Assembly (NCBI GenBank): GCA_964247055.1
Contig: OZ176055.1
Span: 4,464,001 to 4,528,000 of the forward strand
Source: Paragordius varius
Lineage: Eukaryota; Nematomorpha
DNA length: 64,000 nucleotides
Direction: 5' to 3'
This document shows, piece by piece, positions 49,311 to 61,000 of this stretch (the stretch's first letter is position 1; each line of letters begins with the position of its first letter). A program made the position numbers and the translations under genes. Below the pieces are notes generated by a model, which saw nothing but the letters and a program-made list of their open reading frames with translations, had not been told where the DNA came from and did not search any database.

Positions 49311-49805
49311 ATCGGAATCGACTTAACAACAACAACAACGTTAAACCAAAAGTAAATACACGTGTTAAATTTAATTATAAAAATTCAATTTTTGAAAAAA
49401 AAACAAATAAATTTTTAATCAGTGCGCTACAAACTGTATAACGCATTTTGTAAACTAGTTATCTAAATGTAACAATATATCTTTCAGTAAAAAACAACAC
49501 TTATTTTAAAACATTATTTTTTTATCGAAAAACAATCTTTTCATTCAGTCACATTTCATTCTTAAACAAAAGTCATTTCTCACGTGTTTATATTTGTATG
49601 AAAATTGTGGGTTTTAAATGGAAAAATGTCGCCTAAAAATGAAAAAAAATGCGTTTTTTGAATGAAAAAATGGTAGGTAGAATTGAAAAAAATCAATTTA
49701 ATATAGTATTAATATGCTAGGGTAAAATGATCAAAAAATACATTTATCTTTTTAAAAATTTATTTTGTCCTGATTAATCTAAATATTGGTTTATATAAAT
49801 CCAAC

Positions 49806-49948
49806 CTTCTGGATCCTGGCTAGCATATGTGGAGGTTTGGTGATTCGGCGGATATTTAGCCAATACCTTGTGACCAATCCATTCACCTTGCTGAAGTATA
49901 TTGGCGACGATAGATGTTGTCATTTTGATAGGAATGCTATTCCCTAAT
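49806..49948 (-). CDS. cic: Candidate upstream capicua exon
   Basis: The open minus-strand frame reads MTTSIVANILQQGEWIGHKV then LAKYPPNHQTSTYASQDPE, ending at a donor G|GTTGGA. Joined in phase 1 to the exon at 46947 it continues ...[14 protein letters not shown] without frame conflict. GEWIGHKVLAKY looks like the start of the N-terminal domain of long Cic isoforms, which continues in the next exon with [14 protein letters not shown]. The start could be the ATG at 49923, or the exon may begin at an acceptor (AAAAG) near 49949. The order, strand and phase fit; family assignment of this segment alone is from memory of long-form Cic and is moderate. Confidence 0.5.
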
Positions 49949-50402
49949 CTTTTACTAGTCACTACATTCGTATAGTTAAAGAATATATCAGGAATTCGAT
50001 GACTATGCGAACATTAAATCCAAACACTACATATGATTACATTCGGGGTTTTTAGGGTTCCTTTCGATTAAATGGACAAATTATTTAAAGGTAAAACTTG
50101 GGATGCAATTTCTAAACCCCAACAAATAAAAAGTATAAAAATTGATATATATAAAAAAAGTGTTGTGCTTTTGTAATTACTACTACAGTTTTAGATAATA
50201 AATAATGCTTGCCTCCATCACCCTAAAATGTAAGGCTTGTTACAAAATATTTTTTTTTGCATCAACGTTTTTTTTTCAAAATAAAATTTGTATAAAAAAT
50301 AATTTAACAATGGTATATTTGCTATATTAATTTCTTTTATTAGCATAAATTAATTGTTATTAGTATTTGGAGTTGTACGTAACGGGTCAACCGCGTCTGT
50401 AT

Positions 50403-50540
50403 TACATACTTCACGTGCTTTTGAATTAATATCATTCGAGAACCGAGCTTAAAATTATTTTTCACAATACATGCATTTATTTCACTGGTAAAAGAAAAGG
50501 TATATGGGAGTTTTTGCCTTTTATATCCTTTATTTCTTAA
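50403..50540 (-). CDS. Possible further 5' exon of capicua
   Basis: The minus-strand frame contains FTSEINACIVKNNFKLGSRM and then ILIQKHVK, ending at a good donor AA|GTATGTAAT in phase 2. That phase matches an acceptor at 49949 (AAAAG|ATTAGGG). No strong family match, so it may be chance; the left boundary is the donor, the right is unknown. Confidence 0.2.
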
Positions 50541-50640
50541 ATTTTTTAACAATGTTAGCGAATTTGATTAAAATTGACTGGCTTTAAATCCATGAAACTA
50601 GTTTGGGTAATAATATACACACTAAAGGTAATATACACTA

Positions 50641-50850
50641 ATGAGAACTATATTTGGTCGTTTCGCGTTTTAAATGGCTAAAAGGGTATTTAGTTTACAT
50701 GTCTGTTGGCATGTATCATAATTTTTCATATTTATTAGTTACATTGCGAACAAGGGCCACTGTATTTTCTCCATAATTTTTATTGAATAATAATGTAATT
50801 AAATACCATTGTAGCCATTTTATAACTAAATGACCAATAATGATTCTCAT
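50641..50850. repeat. MITE family A, copy 2
   Basis: Inverted ends ATGAGAACTATATTTGGTCG ... CCAATAATGATTCTCAT and the internal pair ATGGCTAAAAGGGTATTTA / TAAATACCATTGTAGCCAT. It shares interior sequence (TTTTCATATTTATTAGTTAC, GGCCACTGTATTTTC) with 30495-30720. Confidence 0.7.
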
Positions 50851-53423
50851 ACCTGTATTTCAACCACTTCGGGCGGCTATTCTCCTAATTTTTTAAGTGC
50901 GAATTTAATTAAATCTTTAAAGGCATGTGACTCGTTTAAGTTATAATGTAGCACTAAAGGCAATTTCCGATTTCGACTAACCCATCAAATTTATTATGCA
51001 TTTAATATGAGATTATATTAGTTTTATATATATCTCTTCAAGATTAGATCAGAAAAATAAATTATTTAATTTACAGTCTTTGAAAATTGTAATTCCTAGT
51101 CAATCCACAGGATTTTTTATTACATATGCTAAAAAGCTTGTTTATTCAACACTATAATTTCAGAAACTTTTATAGTTTATAACGTGTGTGTGTGTGTTTG
51201 TATGTGTACATCTTGTATTTATGTGTCTTTTAATAATAACTACAATAAAGAAAGACAATCAATGAAAGAATGACAAAAACGCAAAACTTGCACTTCGCCT
51301 CCGTCTTATACAATAATGCTACGTAAAGTATACGTTTAAAAAAATTTTCATTCACATAAACCAACCAAGTTAGAGATAGATATAGCAAAATCATGCTTAA
51401 TTTACATTAATTATTAATAATATCATTATATATAATATTAAAAAAATAAATGTTTCAAGGCATATGCACCAACAAAATCGTAATCTGTACATTATAGAGT
51501 AGTGTGTAGGAGGATAATAAAGATTAAAAAATTTGATACAGTTATGAATTTTTGTAAAATTTATTTGTGTATGTATACAAACATATTCCATCGTTTTTTA
51601 GAATAATTACCAAAATACATGATTATATAAACTGTAAAAATGGATGTAATAAGCCATAATTATTATACGTATCAAAGTTAAATTGTCAAGTTATTTTGAC
51701 GTGTTGCCAATTTTTCAATATTTTTTAGTAAAATGGACGCAAATTATGGAGCAAGCCAAGTAAAAATGTTTTAACAGTTTTTATTAATATTTTACCATTT
51801 TTGAATATGTACTCATAGACGTATTTTTTACAAATATACCTCCTATATTTTACATTATACGTATAAAAGTTCAAACTTAGAAAAAATGCAAATACTAAAA
51901 AGTTAAACTACTTAATGATTTGGGCAATTATTATAAAAATGAATAAAATTTTGTAAATATGTTAAATATAAAAAACTTACCTTAAATGAGTGTACAATAA
52001 AAAATCAAAAAAAATTTTTTATTATGGTATGAAAATGGGTTTAAAAATATTTATACTTAAATTATAAATTAGGGAAAATTAATAAACCTCAATAATTTAG
52101 TTCTGCATGGAATATCCGGTGGTAATTTAATAATAAAAATCAGATGGAAGCAAGGTGTTTAAAAGATAACACTTAATTCATTCAATTGGTTCTTTTTACG
52201 TGTGTATGATAATCATATTGAAATTGATATACAGTTTGTTCCAATAAAATTTTAATATAATAATACCAATTTATATGTGATGTGTTTTAGATAAAAACAT
52301 ATAATGTATAAAAAAACTTTCATGACAACGTTGATTTGGATAATAATATCAGAATATGAATTTATATATAGGGGTATTATTGTAAAGAAAATGGCAATAA
52401 TATTCTGCCCGCCAAAAATTTTGGATGCGGATTCTAAATAATAATATCCTCAGGGGAAAAATCTAACCGGATTTCGGATACTTTAAGTTTTGGACGTAAA
52501 AAGAAAAAGGATCGCATATTAGCGCACATTATGGTACTATCATAATATATATTCTGCAAAAATATTCATACACTTTAAATTACTAAATTGCTCATTTTTT
52601 ACTAGGCATTTTAAATCTCAACAACTTGGGCAACTTCATAACTTCCCAAACTCAACTCAGTGGAAGCTTTAAAAATATAGAATTTAACATTCACAAAGTA
52701 TTTTTGTAATTTCTATCGATTAATTTTAAGGCATAAATAAATATTCCCTTCAATTAACGAATTTTAAAAATAAACTAATACAATAGGCAAATAAATTCAT
52801 ATTATGTTTACAAAATATGAAAATAAATATTGACAAATCTTGATATTTTATTTATTTTCAAATCAACTGGTTAGTTCAATCGTGTTATGGAGATGTCTCA
52901 AATTTAGACTCTAGAAGTCACAAGACTGTAAAAAATATAATTTTGTATCTAATACAGGTGAGTAATGTTTGATAATCTTAACTATAACTTTTGAAAGAAT
53001 AGTTTATTGGGTATAAAACTACCCTAATATCATCGCCGACAGAGTGAAAGGGTCATAAGTGTTAAAGAATAAGGGATATAATTAACATTTAAATAACTTT
53101 TGATGCTTTGGGGTAGCGATAAGATATTTTAACGTTTTATGACCTTTCCTTTTTATTGTTCGCCATGACATCTTGGGGGTAGTTTATACCAGTGGTCAAT
53201 TACTATTTTTAAAATTAAATATCAGACATTGTTCTCATTTAAATAAAAATATTACAGTTTTGTAAATTCTAGAATCTAAAAGGTTAAAATTTAATTATCA
53301 CATTTTTCTCCTAAAAGCTTATATTTTATGTTTGTCTTCTAGAATCTAAACAAAACACGGTTTAAATAAACAGCTGGCTTTAAAATCAATAAATATTTTT
53401 ACTGGTAAAATACAATCTTAAAA

Positions 53424-53900
53424 CTTCGATTCATTTTGGGGTAACTAAATACCCCAGACTAAATTTGAGTTAGGATTTTTAATAAACAAGGAAACGGTCT
53501 TAATTTAAATTTATGCTTTTATCCTAATATAACTATGCTAAAATATTTAAATAAAATTTTGTTTTGAAAAAAAAGTTTCATGTCAAACTACTTCGCTGCC
53601 ATTTTTATTTTAAAATATTTTTGCAAAATATCGTCTTCATTTAATTTTAAGGGTAGAATTAAAGCTAATATTTTAATTAAATTACATCTAACATTGATAG
53701 AAACAGAAAACGCGGTTTATTTTGTATTATTTTCTAATTTTACCATTGTACACATGCCACGTTGACTAAATTTTTACCTTTCGGTTTTAGTTAAAAAAGT
53801 AATATCAAATATTTTTGAATAAATTTTTTTATATATTTTGGTTTTTTAATGTTATATAGTGCAAATTTTGCCATGGTTTCGATTCATTCCATATTTTTAT
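53424..53900. repeat. ~500-bp TIR repeat family C, copy 1
   Basis: Begins CTTCGATTCATTTTGGGGTA then AATACCCCAGAC and carries the shared interior (GTTTCATGTCAAACTACTTC, TTTGCCATGGTTTCGATTC). The right inverted repeat is missing. The reading frame 53580-53765 lies inside it and is not a gene. Confidence 0.75.
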
Positions 53901-53917
53901 AAGAATTTTATTTAACA

Positions 53918-54530
53918 CTTCGATTCAAATTGGGGTATTTAAATACCCCAGACTATATTTAAATTAATTAAAAAATTATTGAAGGAAACAGTCCCAATTT
54001 AAATTTATGCTACTATCCTAATACAAATTATATGAATAAGCCAAATTATCTAAATAAAAATTCGTTTTGAAAAATAAGTTTCATGTCAAACTACTTGGAC
54101 GCCATTTTTTTTTAAATTTTTTTGCAAAACATCGTATTTATTTAATTTTAAAAGTAAAATTTCTAATTTTTTATTTAAATTACATCTAACATTGATATAA
54201 ATAGAAAAATTGGTTTATTTTGCATTATTTTTCAATTTAGCCGATACACACATGTTACGTTGACTAAATTTTTACCATTGGGTTTTACATCAAAATAAGT
54301 AATATCAAATATTTTTGAATAAAATTTTTTATACATTACGGTTTTTTAATGTTATATAAGTGCAAAATTTTGCCATGGTTTTGATTCCTTTCATATTTTT
54401 TAAAGTATTCAATTTTAAACAGGCCTGGGGTATCCAACTACCCCAATTTGAATCGAAAGACTAAAATGAATGTGTTGTATCCAAGTGTTAATAACAGGCC
54501 TGGGGTATTTAACTATCCCAATTTGAATCG
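53918..54530. repeat. ~500-bp TIR repeat family C, copy 2
   Basis: Left end CTTCGATTCAAATTGGGGTA; right end TACCCCAATTTGAATCGAAAG, inverted repeats of about 35 bp that each hold an internal GGGGTATxxxxATACCCC palindrome. A second right-end block (TATCCCAATTTGAATCGAAG) follows at about 54494-54530, as if two right ends were joined in tandem. Confidence 0.8.
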
Positions 54531-55740
54531 AAGGACAGAATGAATTATTTTGTATCCAAGTGTTAAAGCATAAAGTCAATATTTTTATTTTTTAATATAA
54601 TTTTTTTTTGATATTAGCAAATTAAAAAATATAGAGAAAAAAAAATGATGGCGATAAAGTGGATTAATTACAAATTTACACTTAAAAAATTTTTTTTGTT
54701 TTATGGGCCTAAAAGGCTAAGAAAGCATATTTTCAAATTCAACCCATTAAAATTTTAAACACATTTAATTTTCAAATCGCTCTGGGATATAAAACTACCT
54801 CAAAAGCTCATGAAATATTAAAGAAGAAAATGACGTCGAAAACGTATGAAATGAGTTTTTACATTATATTTTAGATAAATTTTTTGTATTTAATTTTGGC
54901 AAAATATTTTTAAAAAAATGGCCCTGGGGTAAAAAATTACCAGAAAAGGTCAGGTAGTGTTAATAAATAAACCTTAAGGTAAATTTTAGGCAACATGACG
55001 ACATGTTTTTATTGGTTAAATAGAAAAATAAAAATAAACCACGTTTCCTCTTATTTATTTTTGATTTTAATAAATAATTACCAACTTTAATTTTAGCGTT
55101 AAAAACAGGATATACCATAGCACTTCAAGAGTGTCTTTGAACACTTTAAGTTGGTCCTTCAACTAAATTTGTTTTTAACTTTTATCAATCTAACCGTGCA
55201 TTATTAATATATTTTATTATTGTTAGCCTATTCTCGATTTAACCAAATTTTTAAATCACTCTTGATCATTCAGAAGCTGTTCTTTATTATTTAAAAAAAT
55301 ATTAATTTTAATAAGATTTCACCATGTACTTAAAAAAAATATATGTTTCCTGGTTTAATAAAATTTTTTCGTAGAAAATATTATAATACTAGACAACAAA
55401 TTTTTCTGTCACTCGAGTTCTTTGCATTTTCTGATATTTACTATCATTTTAACAGTAATCTGTAATAAAAATTATGACTTCACCTATTGTATAATTGGAT
55501 TTTTTTATGCGCCCTTTTTTCAGAATTTTACAAATAAAATATTTTTCTTTGAAAATATACAACAAATGCCCATTTTTATATCATTCGAAAGAGTAATTAA
55601 AACTCTATAACATACTAATATGTTTTACAGCGATGGGTAATATTGGACATGAGAAGCGACAAACTCGTTAAGCGAGAGTTTTTTTAATTGATATTTTTTT
55701 AACATATATGCATATAAATAGCTTAAACTTTGTCTAGTTA

Positions 55741-56219
55741 CTTCGATTCATCTAAATACCCCAGACTATATTTAAGTTGATATTTTTAATAAACTACTGA
55801 AAGAACAGTCTTAATTTAAATTTATGATTCTATCCTAATAAAAATTATATAAATAAGCCGAAATATCCAAATAAAATTTAAATTTGAAAAAAACTTCCAT
55901 ATCATACTAGTTCGACGCCATTTTATTTTTGCAACACCTTTGCAAAATATCGTGTTCATTTAATTTTGAAGCCAAGATTAAAGTTATTTTTTTATTTAAA
56001 TCACATCTAACATTGAAGAAACATAAAAAGTGGTGTATGTATTATTTTAAATTTAGCTAATGCAGTTTTATATAAAATAGTAATATCAGGTATTTTTAAT
56101 GGAATTTTGTTATATATTTTGGTTCATTAGTGCAAACTTTTGTCATGGTTTCAATTCATTCCACTTTTTTTAAAATATTAACAGGCCTGGGGTATCCAAC
56201 TACCCCAATTTGAATCGAA
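55741..56219. repeat. ~500-bp TIR repeat family C, copy 3
   Basis: Starts CTTCGATTCATCTAAATACC and ends TACCCCAATTTGAATCGAAT. The interior is homologous to copies 1 and 2 (ATCATACTAGTTCGACGCCA). The left inverted repeat has lost its GGGGTA half. Confidence 0.75.
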
Positions 56220-56243
56220 TGACTAAAATGAATGTGTTGTATC

Positions 56244-56889
56244 TGGGGTTGTGCATTTGACTGCTTTTTCAAAAAAGTCCGGTCAGACCCAGTCAGACCA
56301 TGGTCATGACCACTATTTACTTAAGTACCATGCGATATTGGATTGTTAAAATAATGTTCGAATACACTTGCGTTTTACTTATAATGTCATGTTTTTTTTA
56401 AAAGTTTGTAAATATTTTCAATCGAATTCAATCAAGTATTTTGAATTTTGCCACATGTTTGTGGCCTTCTGATTCAATACATTGTTTTTAATGGATATTT
56501 CAATAAAATTTTACCTAATTTGTTTTACACTTTCTTTCATCTTCAAATATCCAATTTAGGATATTTTTCATTTTATTGGTTCACATATAAGGAATAATTG
56601 CGTATTTTGCAAAGTGCTTGATTGTTTTGTTTTTCGAAATAGCTGGATTTGCTTAAATGCTTATGTTCTAAGGAGTAATGTTTAAAATTTTTTAATATAT
56701 TGTTAAATAAATTTAAATATTTAATTTTTATTTTTTAAAAAATATATTAAAAAACAATAAAATCTTACCATCTCTCTTCCAAAAAAAATTTATTAGCATT
56801 TTTTCAAAAAACAGCCGTTTTTTTAATGACCAAGGTCAAAATATAAATAGTCACTGACCTGGGGTCATGACTTGGTCAGCACAACCCTA
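56244..56889. mobile_element. Non-autonomous hAT element with perfect 8-bp TSD
   Basis: Ends TGGGGTTGTGC ... GCACAACCCTA are inverted repeats. The flanks GTTGTATC (56236-56243) and GTTGTATC (56890-56897) are an exact 8-bp target duplication. The uninterrupted target (GTGTTGTATCCAAGTG) is seen next to family C copy 2 near 54470, so this is a nested insertion into family-C-associated sequence. Subterminal GGTCATGACC tracts occur at both ends. There is no transposase, so it was mobilised in trans. Confidence 0.85.
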
Positions 56890-58054
56890 GTTGTATCCAA
56901 GTGATAAATGGTAAAAATATAATAAATTACAAAATTGTGTTAAAAATTAATAAAATAATCTACCATACATTAAAGATTAAGCATATTTTATATTTATTTT
57001 AAGAAAGCCCATTTTAGCGGCGCCCAAAAATTTGCGACTTTTAGATCCTACAAATAAAAAAATTAATAAATATTATTTGCTTTATAGTCTATGATGTATT
57101 TTAATATTTTTTGAAATAAATCACTTAATTTCACTAAAAAAACTTATATATTATATGTAATTTTGCGACCTTTCGATATGAAGCAATCAACTAAAAAGTT
57201 GGATTAACTTCCCTAAATCACTCATAAAGGTCAAAACCAGAATAATGCTGATTTTTTATATCAGAATATATATAATATATCAGAATATTTGTTATATCAC
57301 CAGATTTTGTGCACTAGCAATTAATGAATTGAAAAATTGCATCGAAAAAGTTTAAAATTAGGATTTTTAACAATTTTACATTAGAATTTTTTTAAACATG
57401 CGTATAAAAGGCTAAAATGCATCTTTTTAATTTACCCCAATATCTTAAATAATATTTAAATCGGGTACAAAACAATCCCAAAAGCAATAAAGTGTTAAAA
57501 ATATGTGTGGAGTTTAAATGTAAACCGATAATGTTTGAAAAGGGTTGAGTTGGATTAAAAGTGTGTTGAGCCTACAATCCATAATTAGTAAATTTCCAAT
57601 CAATGCTCTTTCTATTATTATAAATATAAGTCAACCATTATAATATTCATTTTTTGAAATGTATTATCAACAGCTGTTATAAAAACTATCTAGAAAGACA
57701 AATTTACATCATGAATAAATTTAATGTGAAAGCCTTGATTAGCAATCGTGTCCTAAAATAAGTGGGCAATCTCTATACCGAATACAAATAATTATTTATT
57801 ATTTATCATTTTTGTATTATATTACTTTAAATATGTGTAAAGCATTTTTTTTCTAATAGGTAATTATTTATGTATGTATGGTATAATAATAATTGGTAAA
57901 GGTACAATAAAAATTTTAGTAAAAAATAGCACATACAAATATAATAACTATGGATAATAATTTTGAGGAAGGAAAAAAAATTAAGAGATAAATGCATAAT
58001 AAGTGTGTACGAGACAAACGCGATTCTCACACTTTTGTGTAAAATCTGCGATAA

Positions 58055-61000
58055 TTATATCAAAATATCTTTTTCTCGCGTCATATCCTTAACGTAATTC
58101 GTAAATTTTTTGAGAAATTTTGGGTATTCGCGTTTGTAAACAGCTCTCAATACCGAAGGAGGTGTCCATCCACCTGGATTAACTAAAAGAATAAAATTTA
58201 ATTTGTGGTAAATTAAGAAATTTTTCACAGCAATATTTAGCCAAATAATATTCCTCATATATTGAAATGTGGAAGAATTATTTTTATTTTCCAGTTATTG
58301 AAAATGCAAACAAATTAGCGTATTTAAAAATTAGAAAAAATACAATCAGACAGGCAGATATAATAATATAAAGCCAATTAATTTATTTTCATGTAAAATC
58401 AACTGATAGACATTTTATAAATTAAAATTAATTTCAAAGGGCGTGCAAAAAAGTATTTTATTTACTTTATCCTTAATATAGTGATTTTACTTAATTAAAA
58501 GCAATAACCTTATTTTAGAAATATATTTACAAGTTCACATATACATATCAATTTAATTTTCCGCTAAAAATAAATAAATATTTTACTTTTTGAACAATAA
58601 GTGATTTTACATTTAATATCATTGCGTTTCAATTGTCCATATTGCGTTATTAATGTTTCGAAATCTGTGACATTATCTCCATTCTTATCTATGGTGGATG
58701 GATTGTTTGATATGGCTTTTATCACGTGATCACGAACCAAAGTTTGACAGTGGAGAAATACTGCTAGCTTAACACGGATACAATTATTTTCCTAAAACAA
58801 CACAGTTATAGTTATTAGTTAATAGAATAACTAAAAATATTTATTTACAAGTAAAAAGGGGATATAGCCAGTACAATCTTTATTTTTAATAATGATCTGA
58901 ACTGGGGCCGTTTCTAAAAAAATTTTAAAAAAGTAATTCCAGTGTGATTTTTCAAAAAATCATGATTGCGGTTCTATTGTTTCTCGACCAGATGCCCATG
59001 ATTTCGGTTCATTTTTTTAATTTAGATATTATGCAGAGCATAAATTTGTCATTGTGGAACGTCTATTCGAATATATGTATCTGCACAGACGACTTTTTGA
59101 AGAAAGTGTTAAATATTATTAAATAAAAGATTAGCAAAATTATCAGTTCATCACTTTGGTAAGGGAAAAGAGAATTTATTAAGTAGCTTTCCAAAGTGAC
59201 TGTTGAGGCCAAGAATAATTAACTGTTTTTTAACTGGAAAAAAGATTGATTGATGAAGATGATCCCAACAAGAGATTCTTTCTTCAACTCTGTAGCTTTG
59301 TTGAGGAGCTACAAATTATATGTGTATGATTTTACCTTTCACATTACAACGGATTTTAGAAATTGGATCGTTAATTTGTTGTTGAGATAAACAAACTAGT
59401 TGAAGTCATTATGAATAAAAAAAGCCTGTACTAAATGCTATTATTCTAACTATCCCATATTTTGTAACCCTTATCACTTTCTTCAAAAAGCCGTCTAATT
59501 AGTAGAATTCCATTAATTGTTAGAACCGGTGCTACAATGCTAGATCAATGCCTCGGCACAGGAACAGATAAACGGTTATTTATCAATATCAAAATTATAC
59601 CTGCCTTTCGATTGCAGTATAAGTTAATAGTTCTAGAAATTAACCATAAATGTTTAAAGGCAATAATAATATGGTATATAGAATAAACTCTGGAAGCTCT
59701 AAAAGTATCATAAAACTAGAAGATAATTTCGTATAACGTCCACTACCCTTGATCCCCATATAAATTGTATTAAAACATGAAAATATCTGAAAAACGGATA
59801 CATAAGTCCACTAAATACATTAGTCGGGCAAAATCAAAACGTTTGATAAAAACAATAACAAAAATTAATGGTTATCACACGATTTAAAGCGGCCTTCTCT
59901 GCCAAAAACCAAGTCTTGAGATTATGGAAAAAAGATAAAACCATATAAAACTGCTTATATCAAGGGAAAACAATGTCAGAAAGCAATGAATGATTCAGTT
60001 AAGAAACTGGCGAAGAAATTGGGGTTAAATCCAAAGGTATGTCGGTTTATTTATGGGTAAAACAAGGTCTGATAATCTGGATAATATTGATAATAAACTT
60101 GTACATGTAATCAGATTAAAAGGTACCATCAGCCACAACCCAAAACTTTACTCAGGGTTTGCAAATTCTTTTAAAAAAACTAAATATCCTCAGGCTACCG
60201 AAGATGTTAAAACGATTCCAATCACGGGGTGCGCTGACCTTTTTTAGATATCAAAACAGCATTAAAATTAAAATAAGAAGACAGCTGGCATCCCAGAAGA
60301 CAATTGATATACTAGAATGGGCTAATCATGATAAAATGTCAACACTGATATATGATTCTTTTAATTCTATAAAAGCATCAAACATGGTCCCACATAAGTA
60401 AAGTGGCTTCATCATCCCTATCGATAAAGGTAACAGTGATAAGTTTAATCCTCAGTCCTACGAAGTAATAAAAATTTTGGAGCATACTATAAAATTTTAT
60501 GAATGTGCGATAATGAATCATCTAAATAAGTTATTCCATGTGAACGGTATACGATTTGGTTTTACTCAAAATAAAGGCACTACAATCTTTATTTCACACC
60601 AATTACAAATCCACACGTCAAACTGTTTGAATCAGAACACAACCCTTTAAATACAATTATGTTTTTTACACGCATTCTCAAGAAGTTCAATCAAACAATG
60701 AACCATGGCCCCAAACATTGCTATATGTAAGATCGATAGTCGATGTGATTCAAATGTGTACGATAAGATGAAGGGGTCAGATACATCGAGGAACGGTCCA
60801 ACATACTAAAAACAATGCCATAAACCATACCTTCAAACAATCAAAGAAGATCTAGCGCAACACAACCTAAACCTAAATCTAGCTGAACGTTATGGATAAA
60901 ACAATTAAAAGAGATTTTTTTAAAACAATTTTTTCAATGAATAATGCGACTGCATTAAAAAAAAATCTTATAGACAGATTTTACATAAGCATTATTAACT

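Larger units (their letters stand above)
46948..49805. other. Probable capicua 5' intron
   Basis: Between the first firm capicua exon and the candidate exon at 49806-49948. AT-rich, with two LINE 3'-tail fragments at 48640-48790 and 49026-49310. A GTGAGTAA donor-like site near 47062 is present, but no phase-compatible exon goes with it. Confidence 0.45.
50560..58054. other. Repeat-filled intergenic region
   Basis: 7.5 kb upstream of capicua and downstream of CERT. Short reading frames here (51397-51591, 53580-53765, 55422-55610, 57827-58030) are AT-composition artefacts, some lying inside repeats. Content: MITE family A copy 2, a GT-rich microsatellite near 51183-51210, three copies of a roughly 500-bp TIR repeat, and a hAT element with an intact TSD. 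Many short GGGTAT...ATACCC-type hairpins (for example near 52990, 54785, 54925, 57465) look like more decayed copies. Confidence 0.6.
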
